A DNA stretch of 64,000 bases from Microcoleus vaginatus WJT46-NPBG5 (GTDB taxonomy: Bacteria > Cyanobacteriota > Cyanobacteriia > Cyanobacteriales > Oscillatoriaceae). Made by a program: the position numbers and the translations under genes. The stretch covers positions 62,001-126,000 of the forward strand of contig JAHHHM010000012.1 in the NCBI GenBank assembly GCA_019359355.1. Direction: 5' to 3'. Position 1 is the first letter of the stretch, and the number at the start of each line of letters is the position of its first letter. Below, piece after piece: positions 20,300 to 28,728 of the stretch. Below the pieces are notes generated by a model. The model searched no databases and was not told where the DNA came from. It saw only the letters and a program-made list of their open reading frames with translations.

Positions 20300-21058
20300 T
20301 TATTGATTTCCTAACTTCAAGTTATCCAATCCCTGCGTTACTTTGGCAGATTCAATGCGATCTCCCTGCTGAATTTTGTCAACCACATCCATGCCTTGGG
20401 TGACTGAACCAAATACCGCATAATTGCCATCTAAAAACGGGAGATCCGCTAACGTAAAGTAAAACTGCGAGGAAGCTGAATCTGGAGGGGCTGAACGCGC
20501 CATTGCCACAGCACCGCGTTTATGCTGCAACTCAGGTTGGGCACGCACGTTGGCAGCTTCTAACGTCTTACTATAGATCGGAGCATCTGCCCCTTTGGGC
20601 TTAATTTCCAAGGGAATATAGCGGGGACGGGACGTTGTGGGGTCAATAAAACTGCCGGTTCCCAAAGTGCCAGAAAATTTGGGGTCTTTACCTTGAGGAT
20701 CGCCGCCCTGAACCACAAAGGGTTCCGGTTCGCGCACGACTCGATGAAACGTAAGACCGTTATACACGCCGCGCTGCACGAGATCAACGAAGTTGCCGGC
20801 ACTGATAGGGGCATTGGTGCCATCGACTTCAATCGTAATGGGAGAACCCTTAACTACCATTACTACGGTTGCTTTACCGTCTAGTCGAGGTAAATTGCTC
20901 AGTTGTGGGTTGTTGGCTTGATTGCCTGCCGGCGACGTTTGAGTGTCTGAAGCAGTTGGGGAAGTTTGGGAGGCAGAATTTTGATCAGCACATCCTCCAA
21001 TCAGCAGTGTTCCCACAAGCAAAATTGAGACTAACCAGTGGCGAATTTTAATCTGCAT
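20300..21058 (-). CDS. Cyclophilin-type peptidyl-prolyl isomerase, lipoprotein
   Basis: 252 aa. The N-terminus [17 protein letters not shown] is a clear lipoprotein signal with lipobox IGGC (Cys23), so it should be membrane-anchored on the periplasmic or lumenal side. After a Ser/Thr/Gln linker, the cyclophilin domain runs from about residue 60: [20 protein letters not shown] and [14 protein letters not shown] are family motifs. It catalyses cis-trans isomerisation of prolyl bonds during protein folding. Upstream of it on the same strand is ycf4 (158 bp gap), but a common transcript is not certain. Confidence 0.93.
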   Translation of the reverse strand: MQIKIRHWLVSILLVGTLLIGGCADQNSASQTSPTASDTQTSPAGNQANNPQLSNLPRLDGKATVVMVVKGSPITIEVDGTNAPISAGNFVDLVQRGVYNGLTFHRVVREPEPFVVQGGDPQGKDPKFSGTLGTGSFIDPTTSRPRYIPLEIKPKGADAPIYSKTLEAANVRAQPELQHKRGAVAMARSAPPDSASSQFYFTLADLPFLDGNYAVFGSVTQGMDVVDKIQQGDRIESAKVTQGLDNLKLGNQ

Positions 21059-21215
21059 TTTGAATTATCTAGACAATTGGTGCGCCGGCCTGATCATAAC
21101 GCTGAGACTGCGCCACCTGGGGAATGGTTTTTGCCGGCCAGGGTGGGGCAGAAGTGCCGGCATTGGGTCGCTGAGACTTGATTTTAAAGGAATTTTGCTG
21201 CACTCCTCGGGCTGA

Positions 21216-21782
21216 TCATAAGCCTTCAAGCGGCACGCCCAGAAATCGAGCCAGTTCAGCTCCTTGATTTTCCAACTCAGCCAAGGCCAGTGGTTGGCCC
21301 ACACGAGTGAGCGGCACATCCCTTCTTCCCTTAAGACGCAAATAAAGGGCGCGACGGGGATTAAGACCTTCTTTAATATCGACGCGAATGGATTGGACTT
21401 CTTCTGTAGTGGATTTGAGTTCTATCCGTCGGTTTTTACCGGGAAAGCCCCACCGGAAAATGTTAATCTCACCCGTCTCGCGGTTGAATTCGTTGTAACC
21501 ACTGCCTACATCCCAAAGGATACTCAGCCAAAGGTAAAGGCTGAGGAGCAAAGCGGCAGAGCCGTATAAACCCATGACTAGACCTTGGGGGACAAAGATT
21601 AACTGGGTGGTATCGGCAAAGGGCAGCAGATTCTGGTGCAGATAGCTAGAAAGCCCAGCTAGCAGAAAGCCGGTGCCACCGCCAGACAAGGCCGTTGCCC
21701 AAAAGTAGTTACTGAGCCGGCGAGAACCGATAATCTCCTTGCGGAGGATGCGATCATTTTTAGAAATTGTTTGTCCAGTCAT
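21216..21782 (-). CDS. ycf4: Photosystem I assembly protein Ycf4
   Basis: 188 aa thylakoid membrane protein with two adjacent transmembrane helices (about residues 25-47 and 65-90), followed by a cytoplasmic domain beginning [20 protein letters not shown], as in other Ycf4 proteins. It assists assembly of the PSI complex. It is divergent from psbD, a neighbourhood seen in several cyanobacteria. Confidence 0.93.
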   Translation of the reverse strand: MTGQTISKNDRILRKEIIGSRRLSNYFWATALSGGGTGFLLAGLSSYLHQNLLPFADTTQLIFVPQGLVMGLYGSAALLLSLYLWLSILWDVGSGYNEFNRETGEINIFRWGFPGKNRRIELKSTTEEVQSIRVDIKEGLNPRRALYLRLKGRRDVPLTRVGQPLALAELENQGAELARFLGVPLEGL

Positions 21783-21921
21783 CGAACTACTACCATGCTT
21801 GCTTAATTCAAATTCACCAGCCTACAGGAAATCCCTACTCATTGAGGGCGGACTTTGCGAATATTGATAAATTTCATATATAGTTATGTTAACTTACTTA
21901 GAAACCTCGCAGTTTTAATAC

Positions 21922-21928
21922 AAGAGGG
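21922..21928 (+). promoter_or_regulatory. Ribosome binding site deciding the psbD start
   Basis: AAGAGGG lies 10 nt before the ATG at 21939. The in-frame extension back to 21855 is rejected because D2 is 352 aa with the 21939 start, the family length. The 156-bp ycf4/psbD gap contains both promoters; individual boxes are not assigned. Confidence 0.75.
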
Positions 21929-21938
21929 TTTAAACGAA

Positions 21939-22997
21939 ATGACCATAGCAGTCGGACGCGCCCCAGCAGAGAGAGGATGGTTTGACGTCCTCGATGACTG
22001 GCTCAAGCGTGATCGCTTCGTATTCATCGGCTGGTCGGGCCTATTGCTGTTCCCCTGCGCCTTCCTGGCAGTAGGCGGCTGGCTCACCGGCACCACCTTC
22101 GTCACATCCTGGTACACCCACGGCCTAGCCTCATCCTACCTAGAAGGCTGCAACTTCCTCACCGTCGCCGTCAGCACCCCAGCCAACAGCTTCGGGCATT
22201 CACTGCTGCTACTGTGGGGACCGGAAGCCCAAGGTGACCTCACCCGGTGGTTTCAACTCGGTGGGCTGTGGACATTCATCGCCCTGCACGGAGCCTTTGG
22301 ACTGATCGGCTTCTGCCTGCGCCAGATAGAAGTGGCCCGCTTGATCGGCATCCGTCCCTACAACGCGTTGGCCTTCACCGGCCCAATCGCCGTGTTCGTC
22401 AGCGTCTTCCTGATGTACCCCTTGGGGCAATCAGGCTGGTTCTTCGCCCCCAGCTTCGGGGTCGCCGCAATCTTCCGCTTCCTGTTGTTCTTCCAAGGCT
22501 TCCATAACTGGACGCTCAACCCCTTCCACATGATGGGAGTCGCGGGCATCTTAGGAGGAGCTTTACTGTGCGCCATCCACGGAGCCACCGTAGAAAACAC
22601 CTTATTTGAAGACGGGGACAAAGCCAACACCTTCCGGGCTTTTGAACCGACCCAAGCTGAAGAAACCTACTCAATGGTGACCGCCAACCGCTTCTGGTCA
22701 CAAATTTTTGGCATCGCATTCTCCAACAAGCGGTGGTTACACTTCTTCATGCTGTTCGTTCCCGTAACCGGGTTGTGGATGAGCGCCATCGGCGTGGTAG
22801 GTTTAGCTTTAAACCTGCGCGCCTATGACTTTGTTTCACAAGAATTGCGGGCCGCAGAAGATCCAGAGTTTGAAACGTTCTACACCAAGAACATTCTGCT
22901 CAATGAAGGCATCCGCGCTTGGATGGCTCCTCAAGACCAACCCCATGAAGGCTTCACTTTCCCTGAAGAAGTTCTGCCTCGTGGTAACGCTCTGTAA
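21939..22997 (+). CDS. psbD: Photosystem II D2 protein
   Basis: 352 aa, exactly the family length, beginning [21 protein letters not shown]2 pairs with D1 in the PSII reaction centre, carrying QA, chlorophylls and TyrD; five transmembrane helices are evident. It ends LPRGNAL, the conserved terminus that in most cyanobacteria overlaps the psbC start. The same nucleotides still contain a GTG GTA ACG CTC frame (see findings). The first half is C-ending and GC-rich in codon use, as expected of a highly expressed gene. Confidence 0.98.
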   Translation: MTIAVGRAPAERGWFDVLDDWLKRDRFVFIGWSGLLLFPCAFLAVGGWLTGTTFVTSWYTHGLASSYLEGCNFLTVAVSTPANSFGHSLLLLWGPEAQGDLTRWFQLGGLWTFIALHGAFGLIGFCLRQIEVARLIGIRPYNALAFTGPIAVFVSVFLMYPLGQSGWFFAPSFGVAAIFRFLLFFQGFHNWTLNPFHMMGVAGILGGALLCAIHGATVENTLFEDGDKANTFRAFEPTQAEETYSMVTANRFWSQIFGIAFSNKRWLHFFMLFVPVTGLWMSAIGVVGLALNLRAYDFVSQELRAAEDPEFETFYTKNILLNEGIRAWMAPQDQPHEGFTFPEEVLPRGNAL

Positions 22998-23004
22998 AAT
23001 GCTG

Positions 23005-23053
23005 GATTTTGGATTTTAGCGTTTGGATGCATTTCAAAGCTAAAATCTGAAAT
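23005..23053. repeat. Inverted repeat in the psbD-psbC spacer, TTTTAGAT family
   Basis: GATTTTGGATTTTAGC (23005-23020) pairs with GCTAAAATCTGAAATC (23039-23054) at 14 of 16 positions; the inner nine pairs are perfect. It fills most of the 109-bp gap between psbD and psbC, where most cyanobacteria have no gap at all. It may have been inserted, or may act as a processing or partial termination site. Confidence 0.75.
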
Positions 23054-23090
23054 CTAAATGTAAATTTGGTATCTTGTTTTGTTGATGACA

Positions 23091-23097
23091 AAAGAGG
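23091..23097 (+). promoter_or_regulatory. Ribosome binding site of psbC
   Basis: AAAGAGG lies 9 nt upstream of the GTG at 23107, giving psbC its own translation initiation site independent of psbD. Confidence 0.75.
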
Positions 23098-23106
23098 TTC
23101 TACGCC

Positions 23107-24495
23107 GTGGAAACGCCCTTTAATAGTTCAATGGTGATGGGCGGTGGTCGTGACCAAGAATCCTCAGGCTTTGCCTGGTGGGCTGGGAACGCTCGTCTAA
23201 TCAATCTTTCTGGTAAATTGCTGGGTGCTCACGTTGCCCACCAAGGTCTGATCGTATTCTGGGCTGGAGCGATGACTTTGTTTGAAGTCGCTCACTTCAT
23301 CCCCGAAAAGCCTATGTACGAGCAAGGCTTGATCTTGTTGCCTCACCTCGCAACCCAAGGTTGGGGTGTTGGCCCTGGTGGTGAAGTCATTGACATCTTC
23401 CCCTACTTTGTGGTGGGTGTACTTCACCTGATCTCCTCTGCCGTTCTCGGTTTAGGCGGTATCTATCACGCCGTTCGCGGCCCAGAAACCCTAGAAGAGT
23501 ATTCTTCCTTCTTTGGGTATGACTGGAAAGATAAAAACAAGATGACTACCATTCTGGGTTTCCACCTAATTATTTTAGGAATTGGTGCCCTGCTACTGGT
23601 AATTAAAGCAATGTTCTTTGGCGGTGTTTATGACACTTGGGCACCGGGCGGCGGTGACGTGCGTGTCATTACAAACCCGACTCTGAACCCTGCAGCTATC
23701 TTTGGTTATTTGATCAAGTCTCCGTTTGGTGGAGACGGCTGGATCGTTAGCGTCAATAACCTGGAAGATGTGATCGGCGGCCACATTTGGGTTGGCTTTA
23801 TTTGCATTGCCGGTGGTATCTATCACGTTTTGACCAAGCCTTTTGGTTGGGCACGTCGCGCTTTCATCTGGTCTGGAGAAGCTTATCTCTCCTACAGCTT
23901 GGGCGCTTTGTCCCTGATGGGCTTTGTTGCAGCTTGCTTTGTTTGGTTTAACAATACTGTCTATCCCAGCGAATTCTACGGGCCGACCGGCGCTGAAGCG
24001 TCTCAAGCTCAAGCGATGACCTTCCTGATTCGTGACCAGCGCTTAGGTGCTAACGTCGGATCTGCTCAAGGGCCGACTGGTTTGGGTAAATATCTGATGC
24101 GCTCTCCTACCGGCGAAATCATCTTCGGTGGTGAAACAATGCGCTTCTGGGACTTCCAAGGTCCTTGGTTGGAGCCGCTACGTGGCCCTAACGGTCTTGA
24201 CCTGAACAAGATCAAGAATGATGTTCAGCCTTGGCAAGCACGTCGCGCCGCTGAATACATGACTCACGCTCCTTTGGGTTCTATCAACTCTGTGGGTGGC
24301 GTTATTACGGAAGCGAACTCATTTAACTATGTGTCTCCCCGTGCGTGGTTGGCGTCCTTCCACTTTGTGATGGGCTTCTTCTTCTTAATCGGTCACCTGT
24401 GGCACGCAGGTCGCGCTCGTGCGGCGGCTGCCGGCTTTGAGAAAGGTATCGACCGTGAGACTGAGCCAGTGCTGTCTATGAATCCTCTTGACTAA
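23107..24495 (+). CDS. psbC: Photosystem II CP43 chlorophyll apoprotein
   Basis: 462 aa core antenna protein of PSII with six transmembrane helices and a large lumenal loop. The manganese-cluster loop motif [10 protein letters not shown] is intact (Glu and Arg equivalent to CP43 Glu354 and Arg357). The GTG start at 23107 gives [17 protein letters not shown], followed by the universally conserved [18 protein letters not shown]. The usual cyanobacterial start, inside the psbD 3' end (MVTL...), is present as DNA but runs into a stop after 12 codons, so it cannot be used here. Same strand as psbD and presumably co-transcribed. Confidence 0.97.
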   Translation: METPFNSSMVMGGGRDQESSGFAWWAGNARLINLSGKLLGAHVAHQGLIVFWAGAMTLFEVAHFIPEKPMYEQGLILLPHLATQGWGVGPGGEVIDIFPYFVVGVLHLISSAVLGLGGIYHAVRGPETLEEYSSFFGYDWKDKNKMTTILGFHLIILGIGALLLVIKAMFFGGVYDTWAPGGGDVRVITNPTLNPAAIFGYLIKSPFGGDGWIVSVNNLEDVIGGHIWVGFICIAGGIYHVLTKPFGWARRAFIWSGEAYLSYSLGALSLMGFVAACFVWFNNTVYPSEFYGPTGAEASQAQAMTFLIRDQRLGANVGSAQGPTGLGKYLMRSPTGEIIFGGETMRFWDFQGPWLEPLRGPNGLDLNKIKNDVQPWQARRAAEYMTHAPLGSINSVGGVITEANSFNYVSPRAWLASFHFVMGFFFLIGHLWHAGRARAAAAGFEKGIDRETEPVLSMNPLD

Positions 24496-24549
24496 TTTGA
24501 AACGAGAAGGATGAATTAATTCTGACTTCTAAGTTTTGAATTGCGAGGT

Positions 24550-24581
24550 GCTCCTGTGTAAAAGCAGGAGCTTCTTTTTTT
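24550..24581 (+). terminator. Rho-independent terminator of psbDC
   Basis: GCTCCTG (24550-24556), 8-nt loop, CAGGAGC (24565-24571) followed by TTCTTTTTTT. A textbook intrinsic terminator 55 bp downstream of the psbC stop. Confidence 0.9.
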
Positions 24582-24683
24582 AGGGGTTCGGTTAGGATGC
24601 CGGCACAAAACTTAAAGTTTAAACTTCAGAATTTAAAATTTAAACTTTTATAATATTGCTGAACATTGAGCGCTATATTTGCA

Positions 24684-24869
24684 ATGTCTAATTCGGATTT
24701 GAATGATGAGTTGAGCTGGACGCCTGAAGCAAAGGCGAAGTTAAAGAATATTCCCTATTTTGTGCGCTCCCAAGCTCGGCAGCGAATTGAGCAGTTAGCG
24801 CGTGAGGGAGAACTAGAGGTGGTAACGGCTGATATCGTTGAGCAGGCAAGAATTGAGTTTGGGCAGTAG
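24684..24869 (+). CDS. PCP_red domain small protein
   Basis: 61 aa from the ATG at 24684 (a TTG at 24666 is less likely). [20 protein letters not shown] followed by [10 protein letters not shown] is the PCP_red signature (PF08369), the module found at the C-terminus of the ChlB subunit of light-independent protochlorophyllide reductase. Stand-alone versions are widespread in cyanobacteria and of unproven function. It sits downstream of the psbC terminator and so probably has its own promoter. Confidence 0.85.
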   Translation: MSNSDLNDELSWTPEAKAKLKNIPYFVRSQARQRIEQLAREGELEVVTADIVEQARIEFGQ

Positions 24870-24880
24870 AAGGTTAAAGG

Positions 24881-25714
24881 TTAGTTGAGGTTTTTGTTTT
24901 CCTCGGCAGTTTCTAGTTGAGTGCCGCAAATTTTGCAAAACCCGGCATCTTTATCGTGAAAGGATAAGCCACATCCGGGGCATTGGGTGTTGACTTGATT
25001 GGCGGTTTTAACAAATTGTTTGATGAGATCGCCAAGTTGCCAGGGAATTAAGGCGATGCCGGTTAATATCATCAAAACAGTCATTAAACGACCCCCTGCG
25101 GAAATGGGTGTGACATCGCCAAAGCCAACGGTTGTCATGGTGACGACGGAGAAATAAACAGCATCTAAGAAGGTGCTAAAGGCTTCAGAATTGACGGGAT
25201 GCTCGAGTTGATAAATTAAGCCAGAGTAAACAAAAATAATGGCAAATAAAGTAAATAAGATGCGAGTGATAATGACCCCATCTTGGGTGTTAATGTAACC
25301 AAATAATGTTTGGCGATCTAGGAATCGAATTAAACGTAAAACTCGAAACCAGCGGAAGATCCGAATAAAGCTAACATCGACAAGTCGGAGAAAAAATGGG
25401 AGAATGACGATTAAATCAATGAGGGCGTAAGGGCTGAAAAAATACTGGGTTTTGCGCTCAGCACACCAGAAGCGTAGTAAATATTCAATCGCAAAAATAG
25501 TGAGAGTGCCGGTGTTGATAGCCTCTAAGGTTTGCCTCCATTCCGCAGGAATGGGGTATGTTTCTATGACGAAAATGACGGAGGAGAGTAAAACGATTGC
25601 GGTGATGAATAAATCAACTGCTCTCCCTGCCGGTGTTTCAATATCTTCTAGATAAAAGGCTAGCTTTTTTCGCAGTAAACGCAGTTGCAACAAAAATTGC
25701 TGTTCAACATTCAT
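24881..25714 (-). CDS. Voltage-gated potassium channel-like protein with C-terminal zinc ribbon
   Basis: 277 aa. Six hydrophobic segments, with an S4-like helix carrying regularly spaced arginines (IRIFRWFRVLRLIRFLD, about 115-131) and the K+ selectivity filter TVGFGD near residue 195, preceded by a pore helix. The cytoplasmic C-terminus ends in a zinc-ribbon-like module CPGC...CKIC (about residues 243-265). The channel part fits the Ion_trans family; the ribbon suggests a metal-bound interaction or assembly domain. Convergent with the PCP_red gene, 11 bp apart. Confidence 0.9.
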   Translation of the reverse strand: MNVEQQFLLQLRLLRKKLAFYLEDIETPAGRAVDLFITAIVLLSSVIFVIETYPIPAEWRQTLEAINTGTLTIFAIEYLLRFWCAERKTQYFFSPYALIDLIVILPFFLRLVDVSFIRIFRWFRVLRLIRFLDRQTLFGYINTQDGVIITRILFTLFAIIFVYSGLIYQLEHPVNSEAFSTFLDAVYFSVVTMTTVGFGDVTPISAGGRLMTVLMILTGIALIPWQLGDLIKQFVKTANQVNTQCPGCGLSFHDKDAGFCKICGTQLETAEENKNLN

Positions 25715-25754
25715 TTGTTTTTCAGTAGTTTTGGCATTCTGGTGAGCAGCGAAA

Positions 25755-25985
25755 CTAATCAGGAAAGCAAGCTAATAATGGGGTACGAGAATTGTAAAAG
25801 TTAACAAAGGTATAAACGTGTTGTTTTATCAGATTGAGCCGATGATTAATTCCCTCCCTAAACCCGCTAGTTGTGCGATTTAAGAACTCAATGCAGATTT
25901 TATTAAGATGATTGCGGGTAATTTTTAAGACAGTTTCATAAACGGAATCAGCTTTTCTAAGCCAAGTGATCAGCGGAAGTTGCAC
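25755..25985 (-). pseudogene. C-terminal remnant of an ISL3-family transposase
   Basis: A 76-codon reading frame whose second half, FLNRTTSGFREGINHRLNLI then KQHVYTFVNF, matches the conserved C-terminal block of ISL3 transposases (NRTTNG-x-EG-N-K-K-K). Intact enzymes are 400-550 aa, so more than 80 per cent is missing. No terminal inverted repeats were recognised around it. It lies in a 695-bp gene-poor patch with a MITE and a toxin-antitoxin relic. Confidence 0.75.
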
Positions 25986-26162
25986 CTACAGTTTGCGTGC
26001 GCTTTATGAGCGTTAATGCAATCACTCAGACCCGCTTCTTTTAGGTAAAATCTCAACACTCTTAACCATTAAAGCCTTACCCAATTCCTTAATTTTATAG
26101 AGCCGGCATTTTGTCCACTCCAAATCGACAATTCCACTCAACCGCCTATCTATTTCTATTTC

Positions 26163-26266
26163 ATACCAAATCCTTTTTGGTATAACTCCTTTCACCTAAG
26201 CCAAAACCTTTGCTCCAAGAGGATTTGGTCAATCTGTAGGGTGTCTGTCATAACCGGATTTGGTAT
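26163..26266. mobile_element. 104-bp MITE, copy A
   Basis: Begins ATACCAAATCC and ends GGATTTGGTAT, 11-bp perfect terminal inverted repeats. Its reverse complement occurs at 44294-44397 with one mismatch in 104. If the outer TA is read as target duplication, the element is CCAAATCC...GGATTTGG flanked by TA on both sides, which suits mobilisation by an IS630/Tc1-type transposase. It has no coding capacity. Confidence 0.9.
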
Positions 26267-26409
26267 CACATAGTAACCACTTGACGTTGCGCTATCGCTT
26301 CTATCGGGCATTTGCGCTCATTTTTCTCTCAATAACAAACTTTGACAATCTTTGTTATCGTCAATAAAATTGGATTTGCAAAGTAAGCCGGGAGCAAAAC
26401 CGATAGAAT

Positions 26410-26592
26410 GTGTCTCTAACGCCAGAACTGGAAAAATTTGTTCTCGAAAAAGTTAAAATGGGCAGATATTTATCTGCTAGTGAAGTCGTGCGCGAAACAC
26501 TGCGCCCACTCCAAGAAATTGAAGTGATTCGCGTTTTGAGTGGCTACCGCGACTTTGAAGCGCTTTTTTCAAAGCCAGAAGATAGTAAATAG
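26410..26592 (+). pseudogene. ParD-ParE fusion relic of a toxin-antitoxin module
   Basis: A 60-codon frame from a GTG. Residues 1-35 (SLTPELEKFVLEKVKMGRYL, then SASEVVRETLR) are the N-terminal ribbon-helix-helix of a ParD antitoxin; residues 37-60 (IEVIRVLSGYRDFEALFS) look like the C-terminal strand of a ParE toxin. The middle and the C-terminal half of ParD plus most of ParE are gone. The codons before GTG read TAG AAT, where ParD genes usually have ATG AAT GTG, so the normal start is lost. Expression is possible from the GTG, but neither toxin nor complete antitoxin function is expected. Confidence 0.75.
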
Positions 26593-26600
26593 CTTGTCTT

Positions 26601-27992
26601 TCACCCGTGTGAAGTCAACCGGCACTTTGCCTCCTCAATGGCTTTCCTCACCGGCTCGAAACCTGTCCCGCCATAACTATTTCGTGCCGCAACCACTTGC
26701 CTGGGCGTAATTGCATCATAAATATCTCCCTCAAAAGCAGGATGCAATTCTTTCCACTCTTCCAAACTCAAATCCTTGAGCAATTTCCCGGCAGCCAAAC
26801 AAGTTTTGACCACTTTCCCTACAAGGTTATAAGCCTCGCGGAAAGGCACGCCCTTTGTCGCTAAATAATCCGCCACATCTGTCGCATTTGAGAAGTCTTC
26901 CGCTACCGCTTCCGCTAGACGCTCACTGCGAAATTCGATTCCCTCTCGCAGTAAAATTGTCATCGCTTCTAAACAAGCTTTAACGGTTTTTACGGCATCA
27001 AATAGGGCTTCTTTATCTTCTTGCAAGTCTTTGTTATAGGCTAAAGGCAATCCTTTCATTAACACCAACATTGCTTGCAAATGCCCAAATACACGCCCAG
27101 TTTTTCCCCTTACCAATTCAGGAACGTCGGGGTTTTTCTTTTGGGGCATAATACTAGAGCCGGTGGCGCAGCTATCTTTGAGGGTGACAAAGCCAAACTC
27201 ATGAGATGCCCATAAAATCACTTCCTCAGATAGCCGGCTCAGGTGAACCATAATTAAGCTAGCCGCACAGAGAAATTCAATCGCAAAATCGCGATCACTG
27301 ACCCCATCTAAACTGTTGGCATAAACGTTGTTAAAGCCTAACAATTCGGCAGTATAATGCCGGTCAATGGGGAAAGTGGTACCGGCAAGGGCACCGGAAC
27401 CGAGGGGACATACATCCACACGCCGGTAAACATCTCCTAGGCGTTCCCAGTCGCGCTGAGACATTTCAAAATAAGCCAGCAGGTGATGGGCTAAACTCAC
27501 CGGCTGCGCCCGTTGCAGGTGCGTATAGCCGGGAATCAGCGTCTCAATGTTCTGTTGGGCTAAATTCAGCAAAACTTCCTGAAATTCGCGTACTTGTTCT
27601 CGAATTTGACCGATTTGATCGCGCAAATATAGCCGCGTATCTGTGCCAACTTGATCATTACGAGAGCGTGCCGTGTGCAGCTTTTTTCCAGCATCCCCAA
27701 CAATTTCTGTCAGCCGACGCTCAACAGCAAAGTGTACATCCTCAGCATCAACGCCTGGTTTAAAAAATCCTTGGCGATATTCTTGCCGGATCTTCTCTAA
27801 CCCTGCTACTAGATTTTCGCCTTCCTCCGCTGAGATAATGCCGGTTTTTGCCAGCATCTTGGCATGAGCGACAGAGCCAGTGATGTCATATTCAATTAAT
27901 TCAATGTCAAAATTAATACTGGCATTGAACCGCGCAATCGCGGGATGCAGCGCTGATTCAAATCGCTGACTCCAAGTCTTTTGTTCTGTCAC
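26601..27992 (-). CDS. argH: Argininosuccinate lyase
   Basis: Last step of arginine biosynthesis: argininosuccinate to arginine and fumarate. 463 aa, family length. The fumarase/aspartase superfamily signature [12 protein letters not shown] is present near residue 285, with HTARSRNDQ and YTHLQRAQP as further ASL blocks. ATG at 27992. Its 3' end is only 8 bp from the convergent ParD-ParE relic. Confidence 0.97.
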   Translation of the reverse strand: MTEQKTWSQRFESALHPAIARFNASINFDIELIEYDITGSVAHAKMLAKTGIISAEEGENLVAGLEKIRQEYRQGFFKPGVDAEDVHFAVERRLTEIVGDAGKKLHTARSRNDQVGTDTRLYLRDQIGQIREQVREFQEVLLNLAQQNIETLIPGYTHLQRAQPVSLAHHLLAYFEMSQRDWERLGDVYRRVDVCPLGSGALAGTTFPIDRHYTAELLGFNNVYANSLDGVSDRDFAIEFLCAASLIMVHLSRLSEEVILWASHEFGFVTLKDSCATGSSIMPQKKNPDVPELVRGKTGRVFGHLQAMLVLMKGLPLAYNKDLQEDKEALFDAVKTVKACLEAMTILLREGIEFRSERLAEAVAEDFSNATDVADYLATKGVPFREAYNLVGKVVKTCLAAGKLLKDLSLEEWKELHPAFEGDIYDAITPRQVVAARNSYGGTGFEPVRKAIEEAKCRLTSHG

Positions 27993-28110
27993 GGCAGTTT
28001 CTCGCTTTGCCTTATTCTGAGGGGCTAGGGTTTATTGGTTGTTAGGTAATCCCTGTAAGGTTTAACTTTTTAGCTTATTGAAAACCTCACTGTTAACAAT
28101 TAGCAAGTCA

Positions 28111-28359
28111 TTAAGAAGCCGTGATATTCCGAATTGTGTAGCCAATCACAATTCCTACCAACATTGCCCAGATTTGGCCGGTTTGAACAAAATTGTTAAA
28201 GGCTTTTTGCATATCCGTTAAAACGTTCGTTTCGCTGACTTGTTGAGCCAGGACTGCTCCATTGAACAGTGACTTCCAAAGGAAAAGCTGCACAGAATCA
28301 CTGCTGACTGTTATGCCGGCTAACCCCGCTGTCGCTTGGTGAATTAAGTTAATGACCAT
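28111..28359 (-). CDS. Small membrane protein of unknown function
   Basis: 82 aa with a good ribosome site (AAGGAGAAAAA before the ATG). The N-terminal part is amphipathic, and the C-terminus has one transmembrane helix (about residues 61-76, IWAMLVGIVIGYTIRN). No motif tells its function. It stands alone upstream of argH on the same strand. Confidence 0.7.
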   Translation of the reverse strand: MVINLIHQATAGLAGITVSSDSVQLFLWKSLFNGAVLAQQVSETNVLTDMQKAFNNFVQTGQIWAMLVGIVIGYTIRNITAS

Positions 28360-28728
28360 TTTTTCTCCTTACACAAAATCTAAGCTGACGATTGAGGCTT
28401 GACGGTAAATAGATGACTTTCCTCACCTCAAGGGAAAGCCTCTGAAGTGAGAACTACTAGAAGTTATACCATTTTTAATTTCAATTTTTGTATTAATAAA
28501 ACCAATCACTGAAGGAATTTTCAGCCATCATAAATCATACAAGCCGGTATAAACCTTTGAATGCAGCTAGCTCATCATTAAATGTTGCATATTTTTGGCA
28601 TTTGTAAAGGGGGTATTTGCATGAATTTGGGTTTCAGTTCACAGCGGCTAGTTTGTCACAGTAAGTAGCCGGCAACATATGAGTGTTAGAGGCGAGGTGA
28701 GTGTTACCCTCTCACCCTTCACCTTTGC
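28360..28728. other. Intergenic region
   Basis: 369 bp AT-rich sequence. Only a weak 6-bp hairpin (CTTTCC/GGAAAG near 28420-28436) was noticed; no gene or repeat is supported. Confidence 0.4.

Noticed and set aside
21855-21938. N-terminal extension of psbD in an open frame
   Set aside because: D2 has exactly the family length from 21939, where a ribosome site is correctly placed; the extension is AT-rich leader sequence.
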